The position numbers were made by a program, and so were the translations under genes. The notes beneath the pieces were generated by a model. That model saw nothing but the letters and a program-made list of their open reading frames with translations, did not search any database and had not been told where the DNA came from. Below are positions 53,516-64,000 of a stretch of DNA of 64,000 bases, one piece after another. Origin of the DNA: Clavelina lepadiformis (taxonomy: Eukaryota > Chordata > Ascidiacea > Aplousobranchia > Clavelinidae); the NCBI RefSeq assembly GCF_947623445.1, contig NC_135242.1:9114001-9178000 (forward strand), in the 5' to 3' direction. Numbering within the stretch: position 1 is the first letter of the stretch; each line of letters opens with the position of its first letter.

Positions 53516-55560
53516 CAGGTAAATTACTTGACTCGATTGTGTTATCTTTCAACAACTGAGAGACTTAGACAGAAATGGATTCTTTGTATTGCTTAGAGCT
53601 TAGAATATTGTCTAAGTTTTGTTGTTGACAATCATCAGACATTTGTACAGCTTAGACTACAGGTTTTAAAAAATACAAACGTACATATTTTAGTATTAAC
53701 CATTGATGCTTTTTTAGCAAGATCAATAGTCTGATCACGGTCATGTTGAATTGTCTTCAAAAGTTTGAATTTACATGATCTGAATTAAAAAATGCATAAA
53801 ATTTTGATTTAAAAAAAATGACTTGAGATTTGTTTGTGCATTTTTTTCAGTTTATGGCTTCATAAATTTTGCTCTATGGCACCCAAGATCTCACACCATT
53901 TATTTCTTTGTTGCTATCGAGCGCCAAATACTTTGGCTTCTTGTTCTTGGCAAGATATATTACTGTAATTGACATGAGCGTTTGAACATCAAGCTATATG
54001 AAAGTAATCTCAAAGCAAGAGGGGACCAATTCACATGGAGGTTAAAATTACACAACCCTCTCCTATTTTAAATAGACTACAGATCATGGCTTACACTTCA
54101 TTAGCATGAACTAGTGAATGATTCCTGTCCTGAAAAAGTGCGGCTATAGTTAAAAATAATATTCGTATACAATAATTGTTTTTGTGAGCGCGTAAGTTGA
54201 ACAAAATGTGATGAACAAGATCGCTATTTACTGCAGACCTTCTTCATGGTAGGCTTCATTCAGTGGTAGAATTCAAATATTTTAACATCCGGTTCTATCA
54301 CTAGCAGCATGTCATAATGACCCGGGACCAATATATATAGACCTATACATACGCTTGTTTACAACCGGTTCGCGAAAGTCATTAAAATTCCAAGAACCGG
54401 TTTGCACCAACCGGCTGCATCCCACCACTGGTTTCATTCAATATGCTGATGATGCCAATTTCACCTCCGACTCAGTAGAAGCTTTGCACACATGACCTAA
54501 CATCTGCGAGTAATTGTTATAACGAATAAAAGAACATTACGCTATATATATTTTGTTGAGCTGTTCCTGATCCGATTTTTTAAAATCCGGGCTTAAAGTT
54601 TCCGTTTGGAGCCGCTTCGCCCATTATGGGCAAACTGAAAAACTTTGGATGACCTCAAAAAGCGCTTAAAATGCCTTCCAAGGAAATTAAATATTATAAA
54701 TACAAATCATTTTAATAAATAAATAAATAATTAATACTTGACAAACATTATCATATTTATACGTACAATAGCTGCCACTTTTTGGTGTTACGCTTTTTGC
54801 CATGTAAAAGTACCAAATCAAGTATTTTAAAATCAATCAAGTAGGCCTACTGGGAAATTAGTACTCGAGTACCACAAAAAGGTACTCGAGTCAAGTACTT
54901 TACTCGAGTAAAGCAGCTCTAATCAAGAGCAGCCCAATGGCAGTATGGGAAATGGTGGTGGATTGGTTTTAGACTGGCCTGAGCCAAGTCTACTGTTTGA
55001 CTCCGAGCTAATGATTGTCTTTGACTCCGTTGCGTTTACTGTCTCTATATTGCTTCTTAAATCAACACCAACTTCATAAAGTTTAGTTGTTATATTGTCC
55101 GAATAAGTTGTATCGAATTAGCAATATTTACACCATGATCCCACTTTCATAATAATTCAGTAATAACTTCAATTCAGCAGAACAAGGGAAATAACTCAGA
55201 GAAGAGAGAATTTCCAAGAGCCGAGAGAAGTACTAGCAAGTCCTGAAGGGACAAGCCCTTGCAGAGCCTCGCCGGCCAGAGCTTCCAGGGGGTTGATTTG
55301 AACCAAGCTTAACGTTTTATATCATACACGTCAGCCAATCAGCTAACGCCATGTTATTATTACACTGCTACCCTAAAACCACGTATCGCATACATTCTAC
55401 GTCATCTAAACGTTTTATCAAGTACACTTCAAACTTTACGCCGTGAAAACAATGCTATTTGAAATACTCCAATCTGCGTCAATATGTCGGTTAGAATTTC
55501 TTTGTTTGAATAAGAGCTTAGCATGAATACGAAGCTTTTGCAAACATCACATTATCTAAA
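53516..55560. other. Gene-free region
   Basis: No gene or intact element. It includes a short AATA tandem at 54717-54735 and a CTCGAGTACC / CTCGAGTCAAGTAC cluster at 54860-54910 resembling the interior of the 4527-4994 MITE. The stretch at 55180-55340 is GC-richer and may be a decayed LTR or repeat, but I could not place it. Confidence 0.4.
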
Positions 55561-55679
55561 CTGGAGAAAAATACAAAATCAAAACTTATGCAATGCCAAT
55601 TTATATAATTATTGCAATTATGAAATTGTCCGAACGCCACAGCAGAGTAGTCACTATACTAGGACTCAACATCGCCCAA

Positions 55680-55800
55680 GAAACGAAAACCAATGTCTTT
55701 CTTGTGGTAGAAAGTGACAGAGTGCACTTCTGACTTTGGTCTCAGAAGTCACATGAAATGGGCTTCAACGCAGCCATCCTGTCTTTTTTCAAATAAGCTT
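55680..55800 (+). pseudogene. Possible LINE ORF2 C-terminal zinc-knuckle fragment
   Basis: A QCLSCGRK motif (about 55690-55715) is followed, after a one-base frame change, by SDFGLRSHMKW. Together these look like the Cys-Cys-His end of non-LTR retrotransposon ORF2 proteins, where CxxC, a Gly-Leu pair and an SH motif recur. No reverse transcriptase was found next to it. Short and broken, so tentative. Confidence 0.4.
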
Positions 55801-57945
55801 TGAACACACCAGGCTAGTGAAATTGGGTAGATAAGGTCGTTTTTAATATACAGTATTCTAAATCACAACAAGCATAGTATGACGACGGACACTAACAGTT
55901 TCATCTTCTGCCTGGTGGGCCAAAGGATCTTTTGGAAACTTTGTCCGGCAGAGACCAAATCTTGCGGCACAAGTCTGTTTCGAGGTTTTGTCCAGATTAG
56001 AATTGAGTAATAAGCTAAGTAGTGTGACCAAGATTAAATCTGAGCAAAATAGTTTTTTGAAAAAGTCACACTACTTTTAAAAAATGCCGCCAGCTATCGG
56101 ATAACAATAGCGATTGGACTCACCTGCCACTTGATAATATCCAAAGAGATGCGGATGACTCACACATCGGTAGATATTACCAATGGTCGAGTATATTCAC
56201 TAATAACCTGCGTAGACTTTGCCTTTGTGGTGCCTTCTTAAAGTGACAGTGGCAAGCAGGAACTACATAACTACAAGTTAACGTCATATTCACTTGACAC
56301 ACACCACGTGCACACATGTCACATGAACAATTCGACCGCGATGTGATGTTTGTGTTTTTTGAGTGAGCATTTTTTTGTCTTCATTGTTGAGGGATTATTA
56401 CAAGTTATGAGGCTATGGTGTTATCAGTCTTTGAAAGCCTGCATGCTTAACAGGAGGAAGACTAGTGTAGCGGTTGAGGAAATGGGGTCGGTTTTTTACG
56501 TTTTCGTATTTCGCTGAGCAAACCTGAGTGTTAAAGATTACGTAACAATCCTTCAATGGACTGGACCTATAGGCTACTCGAACCTGATAGTCAACGTGTA
56601 GTGTAAATGTAGACCCTGCATGTGTACACGTGTGTAAAGTACACTGACATAAAAATTTGAGCAGCAGGGGTCTAGTAGTAAGTGCTTTCCAACCATTTTA
56701 AATTTGCGGCCCACTTTTGCTGACAATTTGTTTTTAGCCCTCGATAATTTTGATGACTAAAGTTTACATACGTGTATGTGACAGTTATTTTTAGTCAAAT
56801 AGCCTAGTATACAGACATAGACTAACCTATTAAACACAATTTTTTTAAATACGTTTACAATAGCCCCCAGGTTAAAGGTCTCAAATTGAAATTGCCCCGA
56901 GGGCCAAATGACGACTTTTATTATTTAACCCAAGGGCCGCAATCCGAACTTGTTTGTAGGCAAAAGTCAACTTTGAACAGATAGCACAATAAACATATAA
57001 TGCTGTATAAATGTTAATACAATTTTTAAATTACTTTATTTGCTACATCATATTTTTGTCTGGCTACTTTGCTGACAGCTTTTGTAGGTTTTTTTTTTCA
57101 AGGGTGAATTGTTTTCTATTTTAATATTTCAAAATTCATTGCAGGCCACACGAAATGTTCTTGATAGCTGCATGCTTGAGACTGATCAACGTGCATACCT
57201 AAATTTTCATGCTCAAACCAGTGATTGAAGTAAGTCCTAATGGTCGTGACACAAGTCAAATCCCTAACAGCGGAAGTCCAAGTCGATTCATTTAATAACG
57301 TTCTTAAGTCAAGTCAGTAACGTTTATCAAGTCCAATTCTTAACACATGACCTGTAGCCATTTACGGTTTATTTTTCGTTTTAAATCGATAATAATAAAC
57401 CGCTTTCTGAATACTACAACTAACATAAATATAAGCATAAAATCTGATTTTGTCCATTTGTAATACTTTCGCACATTCAATAGAGTGTATTGCATAGTGG
57501 TTTTTAAATATAATCTTTCAGAAATATTACTGATTTACAACGATTTCAAAGAATAATTTGTTTTGGTACTTGAGTCAAGTCAATCAAAATTTTCACGTTA
57601 ACGTGAGTCACGTCGAGTTTTTTTAAGCACTAAAATAAGTCAAGTCTTTCCAAAAGCCTGACTCGAGTCCACAGTGGAAAGTAAGGCTAATGCTCCCTCA
57701 AAGTTTTAAAGATTGCGCTGGCTGTACCCAAACATTTAACATTTACCTCTCGAAAACGGACCCCACAGGCTCTGTGTTTTCACTATCAGATTGCAAAACG
57801 CACCATTTTGCACCGGCCGCATCGATTTTGGTTGTTCTGCACCCCGAGTTTCGTCGAAAAGTGCCGTACTTTCCAATCTGGACTCAAGTCTTTCCATGTC
57901 TGGCTCACGCTGACCTGTAATAAGTAAAAACTTAAGACTTTAGCA
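55801..57945. other. Gene-free region with repeat fragments
   Basis: No gene. It holds GGGCC-rich scraps near 56880-56960 like hAT ends, and a CAAGTC / GAGTCAAGTC-rich block at 57240-57675 similar to the 4527-4994 MITE interior. The 76-codon frame at 57690-57920 has no recognised domain. Confidence 0.45.
57240..57675. repeat. Degenerate relative of the GAGTCAAGTC-rich MITE
   Basis: Contains CACAAGTCAAAT, TTAAGTCAAGTCAG, TTGAGTCAAGTCAAT, AAGTCAAGTC and GACTCGAGTCC spread over about 430 bases, the same composition and spacing style as the element at 4527-4994. Exact ends and target duplication were not found. Confidence 0.5.
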
Positions 57946-58432
57946 CAGGGGTGTCAAACTCAATCGCACCAGGGGCCAAAACTCAAAACTTATTTAACGC
58001 CGCGGGCCGAAAGGATAAAACTTGATTGAACGTTTCGTGACACAAAACATGAATTGGAACAGGCAGCGAAACAACACCAAATTTTTGATGTTTTTGACGA
58101 TTTTTTGACTGGGTTTTTTTTGATTATTCTTCTCTTACATCATTATATTTCATTTATCTCCTTTCAAAGCATTAAAGAATTAACAAACAATAAAGAAAAA
58201 AGCAGCCCAAATTACAAGCATTAGAATAAATCTATTTATTCTAACGTATGGTGGGCAACTGCTGTATTGTGCGATTTGTTATAATCTTGTTTCTTGCTTG
58301 AAAAAACTAAATTATACTGTACAATGATCTCGCGGGCCGGAAATAGTTCAATGTATGAAATAGCATTGAGGGCCAAGTTTTATTGTAAAACGGGCCGGAT
58401 GTGGCCCGCGGGCCGGGAGTTTGACATGTGTG
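57946..58432. mobile_element. hAT-type MITE with perfect 8-bp duplication
   Basis: A 487-bp element bounded by ctttagca on both sides (57938-57945 and 58433-58440). The left end is CAGGGGTGTCAAACTC; the right end read inward is CACACATGTCAAACTC, identical over the last ten bases. Subterminal GGGCC blocks are typical of this hAT group, and the left end resembles that of the larger element at 31231. No transposase; non-autonomous. Confidence 0.88.
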
Positions 58433-58584
58433 CTTTAGCACTTGCTATTACATCAACATTTGAACACATGATTTCTTGTTGAAAAACTGATATACTTACT
58501 AGTTGGGCATTTATGTTCACTTTACTGGTTGGCAAGCGCTGGGCAAACATTTAGTGTATCACTTCTGCTCTAGTCTCCTCCAAT

Positions 58585-58750
58585 GTTACGGCATAGTGCG
58601 TAATTGTAGCTTATAATGTAAATCTGACTTTAGTAAAAATTTATATATGGTAGCCAAAATCAACTTTTTGCTTATCCTCATTCTCCTCACCTAGCCACCT
58701 ATCATTAACAAAGGCTGTGTGACCTGCTTATAATGAAACAGGTTCATTTC
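58585..58750 (-). repeat. Dispersed repeat related to foldback family, copy d
   Basis: Ordered blocks CCAAAATCAACTTTTTGC, TTCTCCTCACCTAGCCACC and GGCTGTGTGACCTGCTTA parallel copy c in the same orientation. Lies in the gene-free stretch before ARL8. Confidence 0.55.
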
Positions 58751-58867
58751 ATTTAGAAAACGCAATTTGAGTAAATGCATCGAAACCATCAGCTAACGTA
58801 TAGGCCCAATTTTCACCACTGCAGTCGGTAAAATATTTTGACTCGGTGGAATTTACTTTTAGTCAGT

Positions 58868-59265
58868 GGGCCTGGTGAACAGTTACTTGGGCAATATGAC
58901 AAAAAATCAAAAACCAAATGAAAATTATGTGTCAATCAGAACTGGCACAAAAGGCAAGCTCGATAACTGGGTCTAAAGCAATGAGGAATCACTGCCGAGT
59001 TTAAGACGTGCAAAGACTTTCATCAGTCCGAGGACAAAGATTGTGATGCCATGATTATGATGCCAAACAAAATTATTGGTATGATTGGTTAAACTGCTGG
59101 GCTCGCAGTAATGTGGTTTGTATTCGATACCAAATGGCGCTATAATTGTAATATCCTTGGCTCCTGCTCAGTGGTCCTGAGCTAGTCGTTGAGCAATGAA
59201 TAATCTTGGCCAAGCTTAAGTTGTAAATAGCCTTTACTCAGTCCAAGGATAACGAATGCAGTATA
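58868..59265 (+). repeat. tRNA-derived SINE, copies 2 and 3
   Basis: Copy 2 (body about 58868-59045) matches the copy at 3018 through GTGAACAGT, TTGGGCAAT, GCAAGCTCG, GAGTTTAAG, GACTTT and TCAGTCCGAGG. Copy 3 (about 59085-59265) has a tRNA-like head with a B-box-like GTTTGTATTCGATACC, then GCTTAAG and CTCAGTCCAAGG. The two lie in the same orientation, head to tail. Confidence 0.65.
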
Positions 59266-60244
59266 GGTAAAATTGTCTGTTTATACTAAATTGATCAGCA
59301 AATATATGCCAGTTGAAATGTTTTCAAACCTTATACATAATTATGCATGGACAGTTGATTGGTAGAAATTGAGTTTAACAAACGAATAACATTATCAACC
59401 ACAACAAACAACATAAAGAATTAAGGAGAAAATTATACAACATGAGTGATACAGACCCAAAGTCTATGAGAGAAGTCAAATATGTGACCTAACACAAGAA
59501 TGATTGGTATGCTGGGATACCCAGTTGTGATCAGGCAAAGTCACTAATTTAATGGAACCATTAAGTTATACATAGAACATTTGGTTAACCCATTGATCAT
59601 TGTGGTATTCTGGCAACATGACCATACTATCACAGTTGGGACCTACCAATTCAAAGAAGGAACTCAGCGTTTAAAAATTTACGGATTTCAGTGCTATGCA
59701 TTTGTAATAGTAGTGTTACACCATGAACCTTTTTCTAGAATCTCATTTGTGAAGTCTGTACTTATGACTTGTGAGTGCACTCTTTGGATCATTATCCAAG
59801 ATCCATTACCTTTGGTGTAAATCAAAACAAAAACTGCTTTAAAGATTGAGAACTTAGGGATCTTAAAAGCTTTCACTTCATTTTAATCGAACGTTGACTG
59901 TACTTGATTTGCTGATTTGGATGTCCAAATTTATTTTTTGTCTTCCATTACTTAAATTGCGCATACTTGAACTTTTTACCTGCTACAGTGTTGCAGTAAG
60001 CACAGAACAATTTTTTTGAGAGGAGATTACATCGGTTTTCTTCAATATTTTAGTTAAAAAGGCCTTTATAATATTAATGCAAGCATTCAATTTCAGCAGT
60101 CATGGAAAAACATTTGCTCTTTATTTGTCCATTTATCGCATATTTATATTATAATGATATCCTTTTAAATATGCAGTGCAAGTAATGTATTATTTGGGTT
60201 AAGTGCCTAATTTTTAGAGTTACACATCCATAAAATTTGTCAAG
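59266..60244. other. Upstream region of ARL8
   Basis: No convincing exon. The 79-codon frame at 59581-59820 has no recognised domain. The segment just before 60245 is AT-rich and probably holds the ARL8 promoter and 5' UTR. Confidence 0.45.
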
Positions 60245-61863
60245 ATGTTAGCTCTGTTTGGAAAGCTGTTGGACTGGTTTAAGTCATTGTTTTGGAAAGA
60301 GGAAATGGAACTTACTTTGGTTGGTCTCCAGTACTCAGGAAAGACTACTTTTGTGAATGTTATAGCAGTAAGTGTATCTTGCATTTCTACTGTTGTAGGG
60401 TTTAAGATCAATCAAAACTATTCGTTCACTTACATCATTACTTACATTAATTTTAGTTTTCGGTTCTAATGGCCATTCATGAATCTTTTTAAGGTCACAT
60501 GTGTTTAGAAGCTTCAGATACATATACCGGTCTCATTGTTTTTTCTAACAGGGTTACTGTTTGATGTGAAATGTCCATTTATTTTGTTGTATGTCTAGTG
60601 ATTACGATATTGTCAGAGGTGGATATTCGGTACTATTTCAAAAGAGTAGTTCGGTACTTTGTCAGTACTCGGTACCGGTACTTTTTGTGTAAAAAATGCT
60701 GCTGCAAATGCAATGTTTGCTGCTATTATGTACTCGGTATAGGTTACTCCAGGTCAAAACATGTGTGACGTTACTCGCTTGCAATTTTAAAACTTTTCTA
60801 GGTTAAAAAAGGTCAATTCATGTATTTTTGAACACATACTTGCTAAAAATTTTAAATAATCATGGAAAAATGTAACGAGTAACGGGACCGACTGAAATTT
60901 CTAGAAAAAAGTAATTCGGGACAGAGTTTCGATACTTTTTTCAAAAGTTCCAACGGTATCGGTACTGAAAAAGTATCGCAGTACAGTAATTCGGTACTAT
61001 AGTACTGCCCAGTTATGGATATTGTTGCTGTTACAAGCTTTTTCTTTTGTAGTTATACAACACTAAGTTTGATATTAAAATTGGGTTATATCTGCATGAA
61101 TTACGGTACCTTAAAAATAAAGTTTCCAGTTATTACATGAAATCTGAGACAACAAATAAATTATAAGGTTCTACTAAATGTTCAGTGGAAATATTTGCTT
61201 TAATTCCTCTCAAGTTAAACTTCTTTTAATTAGTACTTTCGCCTATTACTATTGTTACTTCGTGTTGCAACCTAGATTGTTGATCCTGCTAACGTTCCAT
61301 TTTACTTGTAAGCTCTTGGAAAAGCTCAAGCTATTCTTAAAGTAAAAGTGATCAATGCTATGCTACAGGACCTTCTACAAAGCCAAATTGCCATATATAG
61401 AAGAAATAACGCATTTTAAGAATGATAATTACTATTATATATAGTAAAGGAAAAAGATTGAAACTAATTGTTGTACCAACATACTTCATGGTTTCAGAGT
61501 GGTCTTTTTCTCACAAACCAGTTTTAAAATTTTAACTTAGGATATTGATAGAGCTTACTATTAAGAAGAGTACTGGAATATGTATAGTTAAACTTGGCTT
61601 TGTAGTAACGTAGATAGCATGCCAATTTCCCACCTGCTTTGTGCTTACACTCCATCTTCTAATTTAATGTTCATTGATTTGTATGTATTTATATTGTGCA
61701 TTTTGTTGTTTGCCATAGTTTGCTTGTGTTAGCACTCAATTTTTGAATCTTAATCATTTTAATATGAAAAAACTTTTAACAGTCTGGCCAATTCAATGAA
61801 GATATGATTCCAACAGTTGGATTTAACATGAGGAAAGTTACAAAAGGCAACGTTACCATTAAG
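60245..61863 (+). CDS. ARL8: ARL8 small GTPase, first two exons
   Basis: ARL8 proteins sit on lysosomes and recruit kinesin adaptors for outward lysosome movement (family knowledge). Exon 1 is 60245-60367 and exon 2 is 61783-61863, both phase 0. Exon 1 encodes the family's distinctive N-terminus ([20 protein letters not shown], acetylated rather than myristoylated in known members) and the P-loop GLQYSGKTT. Exon 2 encodes [19 protein letters not shown], with the switch I Thr. The switch II exon (WDIGGQ) is not found before the window ends, so the gene continues to the right. The intron between them hosts a hAT-type MITE. Confidence 0.95.
60614..61017. mobile_element. hAT-type MITE in ARL8 intron 1
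   Basis: A 404-bp element with a perfect 8-bp duplication gatattgt (60606-60613 and 61018-61025). The left end starts CAGAGGTGG. The interior is rich in GGTACC, TCGGTACT and AGTACTG, giving inverted similarity between the two halves. No coding capacity. Confidence 0.8.
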
Positions 61864-62029
61864 GTGAAATACTGAAATTTATTTTTACCTGGAAATGGAA
61901 TCTAATCTACAGTAGTCTAACTTTATAACACGTATTTTGAAAACTAGTCTAACGTTATAACATGTATGGATGTAATTCATAAAAGATTTAAATTGTAGTG
62001 TAGGAATCATATAATCACCTTTATGTTAG
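61864..62029. other. Start of ARL8 intron 2
   Basis: Intronic sequence after the donor gtgaaa at 61864; a short near-duplicate (CTAACTTTATAACACGTAT and CTAACGTTATAACATGTAT) occurs at 61918-61966. Confidence 0.6.
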
Positions 62030-62031
62030 TA

Positions 62032-62838
62032 CAGTCGAATCTGGTTAATTGCATAGTCAATTTGCCAAGCCTTTTTATGCGATTAAACGAATTATGCGTT
62101 TATGCGAAAGTGCAAATTCCACTTATTTTCTTACTTGACGTGCGAAGCTGGTCACGTGTAAAGACGTCAACACGCAAAACACTAACGTTTATTGTGTATT
62201 GCGATCATCCATTCATTCAAGCACGCAAAACATGAAAACATGCTTTCTTGCATTTGTGTGTTTAAACGAACAAATGTGGCCATGTCCGCCCCTTCAAACT
62301 GTGTAGTCGTCGGCGAATTGTATGAAGTGCATGCAGTACTTCTTTATTTTTCGGTGTTGTCACAGCGTCACCAGAGCTTTCTTTATTGTTGTCGTCTTTT
62401 ACAACTTGTTTGTTTCGTAAAACGTCTTCATATATTACGGCATCATCTTAACGCAACGCTTTCTTTACGCAACGGTTAAATGAAACTAAAACAGTGCGAA
62501 TGTTAATGTCTGCGTATTGACAGCCACGTGTTAATGTTTAAATTGGGCATTGTCTGTTTGATGGTTTTGTAACAAAGTGCAGTACAAGTCGTAAGGCTTA
62601 CGCATTGCGTGTGCGCTCTCAATGCGCGTTGTTTTCAATTTTATCTTTTAAAAACTTTTGAATAATCGAATAAATCACCTTCATTTTTATTCAATTAAGC
62701 GGATCATGCAATAAACCGCTATGCGATAAACCGAAGTATTATCTTTACAAATGATAGGCTATGGTTTGGGACTTGCGCTCTTTATGCGATAAAACGAATT
62801 ATGCGATTATCCAGAATGCAATTAACCGGATTTGACTG
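62032..62838 (-). mobile_element. Tigger/pogo-type DNA transposon remnant
   Basis: An 807-bp element flanked by TA on both sides (62030-62031 and 62839-62840). The 23-bp ends CAGTCGAATCTGGTTAATTG... and CAGTCAAATCCGGTTAATTG... (right end read inward) match at 21 positions. Subterminal ATGCGATTAAACGAATTATG-like units repeat near both ends. TA duplication and CAGTC-type ends are standard for the Tc1/mariner-pogo group. An internally deleted derivative of a larger transposon. Confidence 0.9.
62261..62447 (-). pseudogene. C-terminal transposase relic of the Tigger/pogo-type element
   Basis: The minus strand carries an open stretch of about 62 codons ending at a TAA (62261-62263). It contains an acidic run (KDDNNKESSGD) followed by KEVLHALHTIRRRL. 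An acidic linker followed by an ALxxIRR-like helix resembles the end of Tigger-family transposases. The catalytic domain is missing. Confidence 0.5.
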
Positions 62839-62999
62839 TATCAGTGGCAGATCTACATGGTTGTTGCCACACGCCCCTTAGGGATTTGACCTGTTTTTAT
62901 TGTCATGCTATTATCCCTCTCTTATCACCATTGATAGTTTTAATTATACCATAAAGTTGCAAACAAAGCAACTAGCGCAGGAAACAGAATTTATTAATA

Positions 63000-63480
63000 A
63001 TATAGGAGAATTTATAAACAATACACAATATGTTTCGGACATGAACGTATGTCCTTCGACAGAGTGAGAAACGAATGTTAATGTTAAAATCGAAGTTGCC
63101 TAAATATTTATAACAACTTCGTACGGAAGTAGCTGCAAGAGAAAAGGACGCAAAATTTATAGTTTACAGCAAGACGATACAGTTAACTGATGATAGGTGC
63201 AAAGGCATTGCACATTAGTGGTACAGCTCACGTTACTAATATACATGGTTGCATGAGGTAAGCTGTACTTACGTTGGTAAGACTGCACGTCACTTTCAAC
63301 ATTGAAATACTTGGTGTATACTCCTCGTTTAAAGTTGGAAACTGCTTCAATAATAAAGCCCACATGCCCCATGATCTTCTGTCAAACGTGATGTACCAAT
63401 TTACATGCCCGCATGATGTGAGCTGTACTTACATTTGTAAGACTGTACACCACTTTCACACAAGGATCACATAGCATAAC
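63000..63480 (+). pseudogene. Penelope-like retroelement relic with GIY-YIG-type segment
   Basis: The frame at 63274-63474 includes SSFKVGNCFNNK, then VMYQFTCPHDVSCTYICKT and HFHTRI. This matches the layout seen before and within the GIY-YIG endonuclease of Penelope-like elements (VVYKFTCP, YIGKT, H..TR), with the YIG Gly changed to Cys. A GTTTCGGACATGAACGTATG / GTCCTTCGACAGA motif at 63031-63065 resembles the terminal repeats of such elements. A near-repeat of GAGGTAAGCTGTACTTACGT occurs twice (63255 and 63418). Decayed and not functional. Confidence 0.6.
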
Positions 63481-63756
63481 CTTCCATTTAGGCCAAATAT
63501 ACTATACTTTTACGCTAAGGTCGGTTAAACGAAAGGTGTTGTTACTTAAGCATGCCGGCGTATTCAATCAAAACTCACAATGGTGCAAGTGTGATGTTGT
63601 AATTACCGGTACTTTCATAACATCACAATATGTGGCAAATTAGCTAAAGCTTTTAGTTGACATAAAACCTGCCAATAAATATGAAAAATAGCTCTGTCAG
63701 TATGCTCAAACCTGCTACTATTTTTTTCGTATTATGCGTCTGTATTAGCTCTAGCA

Positions 63757-64000
63757 CAGTGGTTTTCAACCTTTTTCATACCACGACCCATTTTAACAGC
63801 CCAATGTAACTACCGACCCCCTTCCAAAAATTTTGATTCAGGCATATGTAACACATTTGTGTATGCGCAATAGCACAAAAAAATATAATTAAAAATAACA
63901 TAAATCATGATACCACTCTGTTGAAAAAAATACTCATTTATTGAATTGGCATTCTCGTAACAGTGATTGGTATTTAATTGTCAGCTTCACGACCCCAGAG
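63757..64000. mobile_element. hAT-type element, left end, cut by window edge
   Basis: Begins CAGTGGTTTTCAACCTTTTT followed by CCACGACCCATTTTAACAG, the classic terminus of one group of animal hAT elements. The right end lies outside the window. No coding sequence is visible in the 244 bases present. Confidence 0.7.

Noticed and set aside
57690..57920. 76-codon plus-strand frame
   Set aside because: No conserved motif and lies between two repeat blocks.
59581..59820. 79-codon plus-strand frame upstream of ARL8
   Set aside because: Hydrophobic composition but no family resemblance or splice signals in frame.

Overview
This is an AT-rich, intron-rich animal genome segment. Genes are split into many short exons with standard GT-AG introns, and introns and intergenic DNA are full of decayed mobile elements. 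The gene families (SHP2-type phosphatase, SLC13 carrier, sphingosine-phosphate phosphatase, ARL8) are metazoan. A small-genome invertebrate deuterostome such as an ascidian would fit, but the species cannot be fixed from the sequence.

Layout: 605-16024 (+) is a 25-exon C2H2 zinc-finger gene of about 2,100 codons. Converging on it is an ARF/ARL-type GTPase with an unusual 400-residue tail (17085-20988, -). Next comes a sphingosine-1-phosphate phosphatase gene (22221-29841, -), whose last intron holds a complete 3.8-kb DNA transposon. An intergenic hAT-ended element with an intact two-exon ORF follows (31231-34325). Then a 15-exon SLC13 sodium/carboxylate transporter (38426-43270, +) and a 15-exon SHP2/PTPN11-like phosphatase (44290-50039, -) lie tail to tail. 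A gene-free 10-kb stretch of transposon relics leads to the first two exons of ARL8 (60245, +), which runs off the right edge.

Exon models were made by hand from splice sites and frame. In every complete gene the exon phases add up to an uninterrupted reading frame, so they are strong, except for a weak splice donor in the phosphatase tail. The genes do not form an obvious pathway. Shared themes are signalling (SHP2, two ARF-family GTPases, sphingolipid phosphatase) and metabolite transport.

The mobile fraction is diverse: a DNA transposon with 4-bp target duplication and long inverted repeats, a hAT-ended element carrying an orphan protein family, several hAT MITEs with 8-bp duplications, a TA-flanked Tigger/pogo-type element, tRNA-derived SINEs, and relics of Ty3/gypsy, Penelope-like and LINE elements.
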